Assembly: GCA_949710005.1 (NCBI GenBank)
Contig: OX453272.1
Span: forward strand, 44,493,157 to 44,557,156
DNA length: 64,000 nt
Reading direction: 5' to 3'
From: Ricordea florida
Lineage: Eukaryota > Cnidaria > Anthozoa > Corallimorpharia > Ricordeidae
The position numbers and the translations under genes are program-made. The notes under the pieces are model-generated. The model was given only the letters and a program-made list of their open reading frames with translations. It was not told the DNA's origin and did not search any database. Position 1 is the first letter of the stretch; each line of letters begins with the position of its first letter. Shown here in pieces: positions 48,666 through 61,210 of the stretch.

Positions 48666-50020
48666 ATGACTCAAGGCTCTAAATTCTTGGTGTTTGCCTC
48701 GAAACCCGGTGAGTTTTTAAACTAGAAAAAATCCTTACTTAAGTCACGTCTTCTCTTGTTCACTTGAAGTACAAATGGAAATTTTAGGAACGTTTAAATC
48801 AAATGTTCAGTTTCAATGTGGACTTTGATTTGGTCACGGTCTGCTGCACACCGATTGGTTTGACGACACCAATCGTTTGCCAACTTGCTGAATAGGCCAT
48901 AAGGGTGTAACAGTACTTTGATAATCCATATCCTGCCCCAAATCAGTTATGTCGTTAGCTTAAACAAAACACAACGCACTTCTTGAATATGTTACGCACC
49001 GTGAGATTCTGCAAAACCGTTTTGCAGCAATGATAAAAAGAAAACTGGTCTATACTTGGTCTATACTTGTTTGCAAATACATACTGTTAATATCGGTTTG
49101 CGGATAATTAAAGCATTTTCAATCGCACCTACTTTCATTGCATCACCTCAGGCTATTTGGTGGGATTTACACTTGAAATGTTTGATTTAACCGCTATGGC
49201 GTTCCTCAAGGTAATTATCCTGTTTTCAAGTAAATTTATTTATTATTCGAATTGTTCATTGCGTAAGTGTGAATTGCAGTAACAGCTTTGAAGATCCTGT
49301 CTTTTCAAATCCCAGTTAAAGCTGTGTGAGTGCAAGGAGACTTTAAAGGTTGCATTATTGAAATGCAATCAGGTGTGATAATGCAAATATTGCTAAGTTT
49401 AAAGTAAATGTAGTCGGCCTACATTTGGTGATATTCTCAAATAAATGAAATTGTTCATTAAAACGCTTTGGGATCAATTAGGGAAAGATTCGGAAACAAA
49501 ACGTTATTCCGGCTAAGATGCTATTCAAAAAAGAAAAATAGATTTAGGCAAGGATAGCTTTTAAATTTAAACATACTTTACCCTCACTGATAAATTAAAA
49601 CATTTGAGTGGGTGTTGGAATCCCCAGAACTGAACAAGCGAATAGACATTCATTGACAATCGAATTTCCTTATTAATGGTAAATTTTTCCTCGCTACTCG
49701 AATACAAGCTTTTTCAATGCTGAGAGTTGTTTGCTTCAAAACTCAGACATTTTTGTTGAGGATTCCTGACTGTTTAAACATAGGTCCAATCAGCCGTGAA
49801 GTTTCTAGATTTCGCTCTAACGCCAGTCGACCAGTTGAAAAAATGTATCGATACCTATTTACGAAGCTACAAGATCTTCGATGAAACAAAATGCGGATTA
49901 TATGACTACACCGGTTTTACCAAGGTTGATTACTTAAGAGGCAAGGCAGCATGGAAGCGCAGACTACTTGAATATGTATTGAGTACTATTGTAGAAAATG
50001 CATATGTAATCAAACAGTAG
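48666..50020 (+). CDS. Possible small three-exon gene, unknown function
   Basis: Three plus-strand exons join in frame: 48666-48708 (ATG, 43 nt, donor gtgagt), 49152-49210 (59 nt, acceptor cacctcag, donor gtaatt) and 49784-50020 (237 nt, acceptor aaacatag, stop). Intron phases are 1 and 0. The product would be 112 residues, with YLVGFTLEMFDLTAMAFLK in exon 2 and a last exon with two Cys (KKCIDTY, ETKCGLYDYTG) and a Lys/Arg cluster (GKAAWKRRLLEY). No domain is recognised and no transmembrane segment is obvious. The start exon is the weakest part; a further upstream exon could replace it. Exons 2 and 3 are better supported. Confidence 0.45.
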
Positions 50021-53000
50021 GAGTCTTCAAACAGCTTGCTTCACATCACGGTTACCTACTTTGCCTACTTTAAATACGTCGGAGTTTTCTTCAACTGACT
50101 TTCTTACTCTTTTCATCAGCTTGTTCAATGTATAAACACCAAACAGCCATTTTCTTTTTAAAATCAAGGGAAGAAGTTGGGTTGGTTTGTCATGGCAGTG
50201 TTCCTGCCTAAAGGCGGCTATACTGGGTCATCAATAGGACCATAATTCTTATGAAACTGACACTTATCAAACTTATTGAAACTATTAAAATTCTATTGAA
50301 ACTTTTAGGGAGAGAAGCAAATGGCGTACAGGAGTCCAAGGATTTTCTTTTAAGCTTATCATTGTGGCGTATTTAATGAAACTATGCGGTCGTAGGATGT
50401 TCATTCCCAGTGTGATCGAACGCTTAATTAATTTCCTGGTATAGCTGACCATCAAACCGAAATCTGTAAGCAACTCGGGTTTTGGATTTTTAAACGGAAT
50501 CCTGTTCTTTGATACTGTAGACAGCTGAAAATGTGGTGAAATACACCACAATCTATGGTTTTTTTGTCTTTTTTTTGTTTTGTGCCTCCCAGAGAACGAT
50601 CTACACGGCTGTTACGTTTGTCAGGTGTGAATGCAACATCAAGCAAGGACGTATGAGACATTTATTAATAGATTAAGGGCCCAAATGTGGAGATTTGAGG
50701 GAATTTGGTGTTGGGAATAAGGAAACGAATACCCAACATCGAGATATGAACGTTCGAATCGTTATCACTTCAAGCTTGTAGATGAAACATAGATGTAACT
50801 CGAAAGGAAAGATGAGTTTACCACTAGCAAATTTAAAGAATTCCTATACTTTACCTTGCGTATGATTACTAAAATGGCGAAGTTCTCAAAACAGGGTGTG
50901 AAACGAACTCAAGTGGATGACTTTGACTTGTTTGTCGCATAGAATAAACAGGTAGCATAAATAGCAGCCTTTGTTTGTCACGAGTTAATTGCTGTTATGA
51001 TGGGATAAGTAAAACTTGTAGGGATTGGATGTTTTCAACACTTTAAATTTCTTGGATCAAAATTTTTTACCTAGCTTCTCAGAGACTTAATTTTCTTCAA
51101 TTAAATGAGCTCTCTTTAACTTGCTATTTAAGCGTGGAGAGTTTCAGATCGCTTCAAAAAGATCCTTGCATACTTGTTCAATCATCCAAGAAGCTTCAAC
51201 CCCTGGATACAATTCACTCTGTTTTTAAGTGGGCATCACAGAAAAGCCAAAGATTCCACAACATCGAGAAATAGTAAAAAGGCAGGAATATTGCGACTGT
51301 CTTGATGTTACCTTGTTTACAGGTTTCAGATTCTTATTTCATGGATTAATATTCTGTGGGTTAGAGAGTCTGGGAGGTTATTTATTTGAGCACTTATTTG
51401 ATCAACCAGCTGTGAATGTATCATCATGTCCATATGATAAACGCCCAAGTTGTACAATATGTGAATCATTAGTGTTTGCTCATAAACTAAATATCATTCT
51501 GTACAAAGTGCAGAATTAGATAATCTCAAATGAAAAACTGCTCAACAGCGTAAGGAATATTTTGTAGGTGTGGATTCATTCAGTACAAGCCAAGCTATTC
51601 TTCGCAGACTGCAACCTGATAGGAGCGAATAGACTTACTGATTAATCTAAAGTGTAAGCTGTTAAGTCAGTATAGTACCTTGATTTGACTCAGTAATGGT
51701 CGCTGAATTTAAATTCCCAAAACTCATATATCGGTGGTCAGTCGCTCACCGTGGAAGAGATCCCCTCAAATGACCCTGTTTGCGTTTGCATACGATCTTA
51801 TTGAAGATAAGGCATTTTTGATTGATTGAATACCTTTAAAGGGAGCCGGTGTAGACAAAACACAATGCGCTTCTCAGAACTGCTACGCTCCATGAATTCT
51901 TTTATGACGGTAACAAGCGGTGAAATTTCTCAAACTGTGCCTGAAATTGTGCAAAAGCATAGCTGCTATAGACCTGATTACAGAGACGCAAAATTAAGAC
52001 GTGCATACTTTTCTATTGCTACTCACGTTGATTCCAAATACTTTAATTTTAGCATCGATCGTTCCTTTGTTAAAGAACATCAGGCGAATTAGTGCATAGA
52101 GTCTGCTCACTTGATGCACTGGTTGAAGTCGCTAAGACATTCCGATTATGCTGCATGTAGTACAAATAAAAGTTAACTCATTTAAGTACTTCTTGCAGAT
52201 GATATAACACGAAATAACACGAAAAATTTAAGTCACTTTAACTTTTCATCAGTACAGTCAAGTCAGTCAGTTAAAACTTTGATGCAGAAGTTCATTCGGG
52301 CGTGGCAAGCACATGAGAGGAATTCTTGCATTTTTATCTTGAAATGTGAGCACATTACGACTGTACTGGATGGTATAGTAATCTCGCCTATAAAAGTTTG
52401 GGTCTCTGATATAACTTGGCGCAAAATAAACTTGACTGCTGACTGCGGCCTTCAATCTGACAAAGATATTTGGTTGCATCTAATAAGTGGATTTAAGATA
52501 TCAACCAAGATGATGGTGGATAGGAGAATAAATGAGCTATCGTATCTCGATGATGACTTAGACTATGGATAAAAAGTGCAGGACAACGATGTGTATTAAA
52601 GAGCAATGTAGGTCATGAACCGAAATTCCTTAATAACGCAAGTATTTTGTTTTCTAGAAATAATTGTCTTTTGAAGGAGATATTTTGCATAAATAATGAA
52701 CAATTGACCGGTTAATGGAGACTGAGTAGTAGGTGATTCCACATCATGAACACGAAAACAATGGAATTGCTGTGGACCACTGACTTTTACGCCATAGAAT
52801 AAATAGAACGAGATTATTCAACACCCATAAACGAACACGTACAGCTAAAGATTGAAAAGTGTTTATTTTACTACTGGGAAGTTCGTTTCTAGGCAAAGTG
52901 TTGAGAGTTTCAAATTGTTTTAAAACATTTTCCCAAGATGCCGTGAAGTTAGTGTAACTTACCCTCAGGCTATCGTGTTTGAGAGGCAAACTATTTGAGC

Positions 53001-54889
53001 ATTTCAATACAAGAAAGGTATCAGCCTATTCTTATTTATGCGTTTTTGTTGAACTTCGCGTATGTTCTTAAGTATGTTACGGCAGGAGATAGATGAGGAC
53101 ATCTGTCTAGTCAGTGGATTACAGAGAGTACAGAGAAGCCGAGTAGACGGATACGTGAGCGTTTTTCTTAAGGGCACCGTCAACATTTGGAATCACTTTC
53201 ATGCTGTACTTTCAGAATCTGAAAATAATGGCTCTTGTTAATACACAGTACAATTGTGACTCGCAAAATAAAGTATAAGCAGAGTTGTTAGACAATGGAA
53301 TTACCGTCTGCATGAAAGGGATCTTCAATACTGAATCTTCAATACTAACACAAGAGTTCCTCCTGGGGAAAGAAAAAGCGAATCGTTCCAGTACAAAAGT
53401 TGACTCAAAGACAGGAATAAAACCCTGCTTTGTGGGGATTTTCAAAATGCGGTTCATTGATGTGTGAAACATGAATCAAGTAAACCCTCAAAATAGCAGA
53501 ACCTGAATCTGCTTAAAAGATGCGCGATCATTGATGATTAAATTGTACGACTTTACTAGATATCATATACTAAGTTAAATTACTGAAACTATAGAATAAA
53601 AAAATATAATTTGCCCTAGCTCAGCTTGTGGTTGATAAGACGTGAGACTCAGTACAACTAATCTTTGACACAGAAACTTTAAGAAAGCCTTTCAAGCTAC
53701 GCAGCTTACGATTTTGTCTGAGACTCGTCTAGAGCCGTTGAAAATTCACAGTTTGAGAGGCTATATGAGATAGAGTGATATGACTTGCGTATTGAAGGCT
53801 TTCCCCAATAAAGCCGTTTCTGTATGTGTTCGGTCTTAAGCCTTACTGACCACATTTGTACGGTTCTGCTCTTTGCCTGTTCGGCTAGAATAAATTGACA
53901 GCTTCACTATAAACTATAGATTTAAATCTGGAATCGACCTAAGTGCTAAAGAAGGCGCGAAAACCAAGATAGCTACGAGACTTGAGGAAAGGTAGGGCGC
54001 TTGGGGGACGCGTGATTGGGCACGACTTGAACCTGCACATCTTGTGACTCCAGTAAGTGTTTGACTCAGTTAATAAATAGGAAATGCCTAAACGATAGAA
54101 GAACCTATTAGGTGCAGTACATCGTAATTGAATGAAAGAAAAAACAATCTCTGGCTTTCTTGACATAGTTTGATACTACGCTGGTTTAAAATAATGAATG
54201 TAACTTAGAAGATTACACTGATTCACTAACCCGAAGTTTCAACACTCCTGTCCAGTGTTGTCTTCAGGGGTGACTGATTAGACTAATGAGGCTTTTCTAT
54301 TCTTTACAAGAGGGCATATTTCAGTTGGAATGATTCCCTCCCTGTGATATGCTAAGTTGTAGAGATGTAGAGAGGAATAAATTACATGGATCGTGGCATT
54401 TCAGACTGTCGATGTCTTGTCGTCATGCTTTCTAAAGTTTCCTTTGAAAATCGTACAAAGCAAGCAAGTGATGAGTACTGTGAACTGAACACTGATGCTA
54501 GACTAATGTTTATTGAGAACCCAAATGAAAAGAGTAAAGTCGTGAAGTTTTATTTTTTTCTCATTTCTCGACAGCCAGCTCTTGAAATCATGCAATAAAT
54601 TAAGGTTCAACACCAGTAATAAAGATTGCAGATTTTCATGTTTACATGGGCGATCGCAATCAGACTGAACGCTGTGGCGCGAAAGCGTCAGTGTTTCCTC
54701 GCGCACTGAAAGCGGCAGCCTGACGCTCAATTGTCACACTTCTCGCGCCTTCAAGGCTAAGCCTATGCTAAAAAAAAAAGAAGAGGAAAAGACGTGAAAG
54801 CTTTTGGTATGCACCGTATGGGGTAAGTTTTGATATGGACTAACATCCCAACCAGAAGGGAATAATAATACTCTACCTGTCAAAAACAT
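50021..54889. other. Gene-poor stretch
   Basis: Several open frames of 60-100 codons occur (for example 51229-51519, 51826-52092 and 52279-52572 on plus), without recognisable domains or joined splice sites. The block around 51856-51900 resembles 48965-49010 (acaaaacacaa, cttct, tacgc), suggesting a dispersed repeat. No RNA genes were seen. Confidence 0.4.
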
Positions 54890-55432
54890 CATTCTGAAGA
54901 ACTTTAAGTTGCTTCAGAATGACCGTGGAACAGGTTGAATTATCTTACTGCCCCAACTCACCTCATTTAAATGTAACAAAAACGTGAGTGACTTTTTAAT
55001 TGGAAACAAACTGAAATCGCACGAATCACCTGGCAATCACCTTAATAAATGCACACGCAAAAGATGCCACACTTGTCCTTTCATTCACAACACAGAAAAA
55101 GTAACAGGACCTAAGCGACTGATTAAAATCACCGACCGCTTCACATGTACTTCCGCCAATGTTATTTATTGCATAAAATGCACCTTGTGCAGGAAGATAT
55201 ATACCGGCGAGACGGGAAGAAAATTAGGTGACCGTTTCCGCGAACATCTGCGAGACGTCGAAAGAAATGATAAAGATGCAAGCCATCTAAACCAATAGCG
55301 CGACACTTTAATCTGCCTAACCACTCAAAACATGGCAATCTGCGGCCATTTTCCCTATATCAGGGTAACACGGAAAGCCGTAAAAACCTAGAACAAAGAT
55401 TTATCTTCCAACTCGGTTCTCTTAATACCACG
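54890..55432 (+). mobile_element. Penelope-like retroelement fragment with GIY-YIG endonuclease domain
   Basis: The plus frame 54984-55298 carries a Cys-rich stretch (CTRKRCHTCPF) and the GIY-YIG region of Penelope-like elements: VIYCIKCTLCRKIYTGETGR followed by LGDRFREHLRDV. Homology continues in a second frame after 55290 (ARHFNLPNHSKHGNLR, LEQRFIFQLGSLN), so a frameshift is present. The reverse transcriptase part is missing, leaving a truncated, dead copy. Confidence 0.8.
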
Positions 55433-56849
55433 GTATAAACGAATGTTTTTCATTTATTTAATAATTAATTTACTTTCGTTCACACGTTGCTGTGATTCCA
55501 CCAATAGCATAGCTCCAAACGTCTATATAAATTGCACGTAACCCTTTATTGTATTTCAATTCTCCACCGAAGCAAAACCAGTTTCTTTAGAAACTACCCC
55601 ACAACACTCTTACGTACTTTGGCGGAGAAAAGCTTAGGTCGTGTCTGTGCGCGAAGCCACACAGTCTTTGAGCCTTTTATTCCATAACTTTAATGCTCTA
55701 TTGTCTTGGATATAGAAGATTGGTGCCCATTCTTTGTTAAAATGCGGTCTATTTTTCATATGTCATCGTATGGAAAATTCGAAGAAGTTCAAAACTGTCT
55801 CGCTGTTTGTACCTCATTTGATTGAATTTTATAAGAGTCGAACTCTCGTGATGCATGACTTAGCGGCGAGCCTAAGGTGACAAGAGTCAAGTTTATATTT
55901 CACTGAAAGAGATATTCCATATCAGTTGATCACTTACAGTATACAACTTTTTTCTCTCCTCAGTCACAGGATCTTGTACTGTTGAATATATCACTGAATA
56001 TCGCGATTGCTTGGTATAATGAACTGAGCAAAACTGTGAACCATGGTTTATCCTTGTGTGCGTCAGAAGCGTGAAAAGTTCATGACCGCTGTGTTGGTGA
56101 ATCAAACTCTGCATGATAAAGATTTATTAAGGAATAGGAATTTGATTTGTTTTAAGCTGTAATTAGTCAGCTTATTGGAAACATCAGGGTCCAAACAGAA
56201 TTGAACCTCAAACTAAACTTGAACATAGTGCGTAATGAACAAGAAATAGACGGGAATGCTTAATAATCCCACAGACTGAGAACAAATTACATTTTTAAAA
56301 CTATTTGCTTACAACTCCATTTAAACCACTCTATTCCCTCTAGATAGTCAAATCTAAGATTCACTTAAGTTTCGATCGAAAGGTTCTTTCTAATAATACC
56401 ATTAAGATGCAAGGCTTGTGATAGCTAAATATTGCGCGGGAAAAGCACCGCCGTTCCATTATTGAGTACAACCTTTAATCGCTTCATTGTCCCTATGGTA
56501 TGGAGCACAGCTGGACAGAAATTACACTGCACGATGAGATGACAACCCACTTAAGGCCATCTTCATGCAGCATTAATCTGATCAGAACAATACAATTTTT
56601 TTTTAAAGGTCTCTCCAGTTCGACGACTTTCTTTTTAAAGTCCAGCGAAGAGTGCCGGCCTTGTATTCAAACCTCATTGCGTGCAGTGGCTGAGTTGTCT
56701 AGGTTTATACAATGTCCGTCCAGCCAAATATTACTTGTTTTTGTAGAACGGTACGGCTACAACATGTACAATGAGTTATATGACGTGATACGGAAACCTA
56801 GCCCACAATAATTTGACCTTCCAAGTATCCCCTGCTTGCTTAATGACTT
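55433..56849. other. No recognisable gene
   Basis: About 1.4 kb following the Penelope-like fragment. The first 150 bp may be its 3' flank. A 103-codon plus frame (56500-56811) shows no domain or supporting splice signals. Confidence 0.4.
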
Positions 56850-57735
56850 AGTCACTCAGTCACGTTTTTACTCACTCACGCACTCACTCACGCACCCACT
56901 CACGCACTCACTCACGCACTCGCTCACCAACTCACTCTCACACTTTTCAATTCCGAGCTCACTCGCTCATTCACCGATTCTTACTCCAGCACCACTCACC
57001 TACTCAGTCTCTCACTTACTTACCAATTCATTTAGCACCCCCCACACACTAATTTACTCATTCACTCGCACAATCTACTTACTCAAACGACTTAGTCGTT
57101 CACTTAATGACTCACTCACTAACTTACTCTCACCCACTGAGTTACTCACTCACTTACTAACTTACTTACTCACTCACTTACTAACTTACTTACGCACTCA
57201 CTCACTCATTTACTCACTGAATTACTCACTCACTTACTCACTTACTCACTCACTCACTTACTCACTCACTCAGTTACTTACTCACTCACTCCCCTCCTCA
57301 CTCACTCACTCACTCACTCACTCACTCACTCCCCTCCTCACTCACTCACTCACTCACTCACTTACTCACTCACCCACTCACTCACTTACTTACTCACTTA
57401 CTCACTCATTTACTTACTCTCACCCACCGACTTACTCACTTACTCACTCACTACTCACCCACTCAGTCTCTCACTTAATCACTAATGCCCTTACCAGCCC
57501 CATTCGGTTACTCACTCAATGCAGCTTCCTCATTAACTTCACTACACTTCACAATCACTCTCGTACATCTTACTCACCCATTTACTCTCTCACTCAGTCA
57601 CTGATTCACTTACCACCCCTTCTAAGTTACTCACTTACTCAATCTACTCACTTAATTCACTGTCTCTTTTACTAACTCAATCACTTACTAACTTACTTAC
57701 TCACCCACGTAATCCACTCACTCTCTTACTCTCTC
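56850..57735. repeat. (TCAC)n-type imperfect microsatellite tract
   Basis: Nearly 900 bp of ctcactcactca with point variants (ctta, ccc, cgca). The 279-codon plus frame through it (SLTHSLTH repeats) is a by-product of the repeat. Confidence 0.9.
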
Positions 57736-57822
57736 AATAGGGAATAGAACATCACTATATGTACAATTACCAGTTCTTAAATGGAGCCTTGTGTTACTTA
57801 TATTTGGTCGTTTCAATTTTAG

Positions 57823-57976
57823 GACAAGGGCGTTCTTCGAATTGCTGTTGAAATTGGAAAGGACATCCAAAGTGAGGAACTTGAAACGATTGCTGGAGGC
57901 AGCAGCAGAGCTGTCAGTGCTGAAATCTTGGAAGATCTGAACAACCAAATTGAAAACATTTTAGGGAAAACTTGCA
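57823..57976 (+). pseudogene. VWA domain C-terminal exon (remnant)
   Basis: A 154-nt exon-like segment, acceptor caattttag, donor gtaagc. It reads DKGVLRIAVEIGKDIQSEEL, then ETIAGGSSRAVSAEILEDL, and ends with a Cys. This matches the last beta-strand and helix of VWA domains (IAVGIG-like, then EL..IA). Its final phase joins correctly to the TSP1 exon that follows, the domain order of coral coadhesin-like proteins. It is grouped with the damaged neighbours, although this exon alone is intact. Confidence 0.6.
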
Positions 57977-58085
57977 GTAAGCCATCAAACCCAAACCTCT
58001 CTTAATCTTTTAACACAACCGACAATAATTTTTATCAATTAAGTGTACTGAAAGGTTAATCAATCTACTTTCTGATTTCTTATAG

Positions 58086-58267
58086 ATATCGACGGTGGAT
58101 ATACAGTGTGGAGTGAATGGTCTGAATGTTCTCAAACTTGTGATGGAGGCGTTCGTTGGCGATACAGAAATTGTACCAACCCTCCCCCAAAGAGTAATGA
58201 AGGAACAAGGAACAAGAGGAACTGGGACCTAGCGAGGAATCAGGAGCCTGCAATACTGAAGGATGTC
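58086..58267 (+). pseudogene. TSP1 exon, frameshifted
   Basis: A TSP1 exon with acceptor tcttatag and donor gtatgt. It starts [20 protein letters not shown] and keeps the Trp ladder and first Cys pair. It is 182 nt instead of the 183 nt of the five intact exons on the other strand, and the frame changes after PPPKSNEG. The remaining part ([15 protein letters not shown]) is readable only in the next frame, and one expected Cys block is missing. It lies directly after the VWA exon in transcript order. Confidence 0.75.
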
Positions 58268-58541
58268 GTATGTACTCTTAGTTCAGAGATCTTATTGCAC
58301 TTTTACTTTACAATTGCCTCTGAGGCAGATTTACACAGTCGATGAAAAGCTGAAAATCAGTGTAGGAGATATTACAGTACCCCATGAAGTACTGCAGCAT
58401 CCAGACGTATGTCACTTGGGAAGCTTACTTCCAATTGATGAAAGAGACAAGCGCGAGAAAAGTGAGAGTAAACTGAAAATGTCCGACGAGCATTCGTTAT
58501 ATGACTTGCTTATGCGAGCAGGAAAGACGAGACCCACTTCG

Positions 58542-58826
58542 CCGTCGTAACATTCGCGGATAAAGCAAAAGTTCAAGTATGCTTTGATCAGTCAAAATAT
58601 TACAGTAAGAGAGCACTGAAGAACTTACTTTTCAACATAAAGCAAAATGCTCGTTTTAAGCTAGCCTGCAAATGTAGGCAAAGCCATAAAACTAGTAGAC
58701 AAAAAAGTTTTCAATGTCAACATGGGCGATCGGCCAGAGGCCCCGGATGTTATGATCATTTTTACAGATGGTGGGAAACGTGAGCCTTCAGAATCGTTCA
58801 GCTCAGTCATTGCTCCGCTAGAAGTA
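58542..58826 (+). pseudogene. VWA domain central segment, frameshifted
   Basis: ETHFAVVTFADKAKVQVCFD continues to LKNLLFNIKQNAR in one frame. VGKAIKLVDKKVFNVNM and EAPDVMIIFTDGGKREP follow in another, ending at a donor gtaaga at 58827. These match VWA strands, including the TFADKA and IFTDGG motifs. At least one frameshift lies near 58670, so it is a broken copy downstream of the TSP1 exon. Confidence 0.65.
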
Positions 58827-58870
58827 AGAAAACATTCTGTCTTTGGAAAATATATCTATATGTATATCCC

Positions 58871-58917
58871 CTGATGAGTGGGCAACCACGAAACAGGCTT
58901 GTAGGGATAAACCTGTA
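58871..58917 (+). ncRNA. Hammerhead-ribozyme-like motif (candidate)
   Basis: CTGATGA at 58871-58877, a stem II hairpin GTGG-GCAA-CCAC at 58878-58889, GAA at 58890-58892, then a 5-bp stem III (ACAGG with CCTGT, 58893-58916) and A at the expected cleavage position. Stem I pairs for only one base, so activity is doubtful. Hammerheads are known in Penelope-like elements and retrozymes. Confidence 0.4.
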
Positions 58918-58948
58918 GTTTGTTTGTGTGTTTTTTCTCCCGCAACAA

Positions 58949-59006
58949 CTATATGTATATATATATATATAGATAGATAGATAGATAGATATATATATAT
59001 ATATAT
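58949..59006. repeat. (TA)n/(GATA)n microsatellite
   Basis: Runs of atatat flanking four gata repeats between the hammerhead-like motif and the end of the non-LTR element. Confidence 0.9.
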
Positions 59007-59067
59007 GGCTCTTTTCGTTTATACAGACGGTCAAGTTTAGCTTTAAAAGGTCATGTTATAGAACATA

Positions 59068-61210
59068 TCAGGGAGTCCTTCCTTTCCTGCAACTTCTTTC
59101 ATGGCTGATTCTTCCTATGTTTGAAGCGCAGCTGGTGTCACAGTACTTGCAAACTAGGGAGGTGGCATGACGATCCGAACAGAACTTGCATTCCTTTCTT
59201 CGCTGACGCTTCTCGGCCTGCTTATCTCTGAGACTGCACTCGAACGCAGCAGTTCCTTCCTTCACAGCTGCCCTCCATGTTGTTTTGTCCTCAGCGATTT
59301 CTTCCCAGTTGTTGACATCCATTCCACACTTGGACAGACTAGTTTTACAAGTGTCCTTATACCTCAGCTTTGGCCTACCTCTTGTTCTCTTGCCCTGCGC
59401 CAGTTCTCCATAGAGCAGTTGCTTTGGGATCCGGTGGTCATCCATTCTCTTGACATGCCCCAGCCATCTCAGTCTTCTCATACACAGTATAATAGCCATG
59501 CTTTGTAGATTGGCCTGGGTCAACACTTCAGCATTGGTGATCTTGTCGCGCAATGTTATGCCTAAGATCTTGGGGAGGCATCTGAGATGGAAAAGGTTAA
59601 GGCGCTTTTCCTGCCTGCTGTACAAGGTCCATGTTTCAGATCCATAGAGAAGAGTACTGAGGACGCATGCATCATAGATTCTAATCTTTGTATTGATGTC
59701 TAATCTTTTGTTCTTCCAGGCTCGCTTCGTCAGCCTTCCAAAAGTTGTTGCTGCCTTCCCTATCCTGACCTTGATCTCATCATCAAGTGACATAGTGGAG
59801 GAGATGGTAGACCCTAGGTAGAAAAACTTGTCCACTGTCTCAAGTTCCTATTTGTCCAGCTTGATATGGCCTTGAACGGCGCCCTCCTGAGTGAGGATAA
59901 CAATTTTCTTGACACTGATGACCAAACTGAAGGCCTCGCATGCTGATGATAGGTGGTCCATCATTGTTTGTAGGTTTGATTCATTGTGAGCAACAAGTGG
60001 CGCATCATCGGCGAAGAGAATATCTCTTATTGTTGCTCTTTTTATCTTGGTCTTGGCCTGGAGTCGAGAGAGATTAAAGAATGAGCCATCAGTTATCCAA
60101 TGAAGGTAGACATCTCCTGGTGAATTTTGAAATGCATACTGCAGCAATACAGCAAAGTAAATGCTGAAAAGGGTTGGTGCTTAGACACAACCTTTTTTTA
60201 CTCCGCTGTTGATGTCTGATGTGGAATCGTCAAACTGAATGGTAGCCTTCATATCAACATGGAAAGAGACAACAATCTGCAGCAGTATCGGGGGGCAACC
60301 AATCTTTTCAAGCACCATGTACAGTCCTGATCTGCTGACTGCATCAAGTGCCTCAGTCAGATCGACGAATGCCCTTATGTAATGGCAATTGTTGCTCCCG
60401 GCATTTTTCTTGTAGTTGAAGAATGGAAAAGATCATATCTATTGTTGAGCGGTTAGATCTGAAACCGCATTGGCTCTCTGGTAATACTCTTTCTGCTAGT
60501 TTCTGAAGTCGCTTGAGGATGATCCTCGCAAAAGCTTTTCCAGTGATGCTCAGAAGTGAGATGCCTCTATAGTTGTTACAATCTCCCTTGTCCCCTTTAT
60601 TTTTATAGAGTGCAATGATCTTAGCGTCTCTCATATCTTGTGGAATTTCTACTTTCAATCAACAAGTAGTTAGCAACTTGTGGAGATGTAGGAGGAAGGC
60701 CTCTTTATTCTCTTTGAACACTTCCGTAGATATATCGTCATTGCCGGGTGCTTTTCTACCTACAAGTTCGTCAATTGCAGGAGAGAGTTCTTCTTCTGTT
60801 GGTGGTATATCAAGCTCTGTCATTTCAGGGAGCTGAGAAATGGCCTCGTCAAGCTTTCCATTAACATCTCGCTCCTTTGTGTACAAACCAGAGCAATGCT
60901 CCACCCATCTTTCCATTTGTTTCTTCTTGTCTGTCAGCTGTTCACCTGTTGCAGACTTGAGAGGTGCCACTTTGCTCGCTGTTGGTCCTATAGCAACTCT
61001 GATCTTCTCATACATTTTCCTGATGTTACCCATGTCACTCGCGTGTTGAATTTCCGAGCATAATTTATCCCAGTACTGGTTGGCGCATCTTCTGGTTTCT
61101 CTCTCTGAAGATTGGATTTGGCAGCACGTAGCTGTTGCATGCTTTGTACTCTCTGTTGGAAATCTGTTGTGTTCTATGAGGATCTTACGTTTTTTCTCAA
61201 GTAATTGCAT
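59068..61210 (-). mobile_element. Non-LTR retrotransposon reverse transcriptase, degraded
   Basis: Minus-strand frames in order: 61210-60659 (GRKAPGNDDISTEVFK before the fingers), 60658-60353 (YKNKGDKGDCNNYRGISLL and LPESQCGFRSNRSTIDMIF), 60147-59848 (RDILFADDAPLVAHN, the catalytic motif as FADD) and 59835-59068 (DKFFYLGSTISSTM, LLYGSETWTL, LRWLGHVKRM and a Cys/His cluster, CKFCSDRHATSLVCKYC). Stops and frameshifts near 60658, 60350 and 60180 separate the parts. The 5' half with the endonuclease is absent, so it is a dead 5'-truncated copy. Confidence 0.85.

Noticed and set aside
56836-57675. 279-codon frame of SLTH repeats
   Set aside because: A microsatellite of TCAC type read in one frame; low complexity throughout.
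59167-59508. 113-codon plus frame in the retrotransposon region
   Set aside because: Antisense shadow of the reverse transcriptase C-terminal coding sequence on the minus strand.
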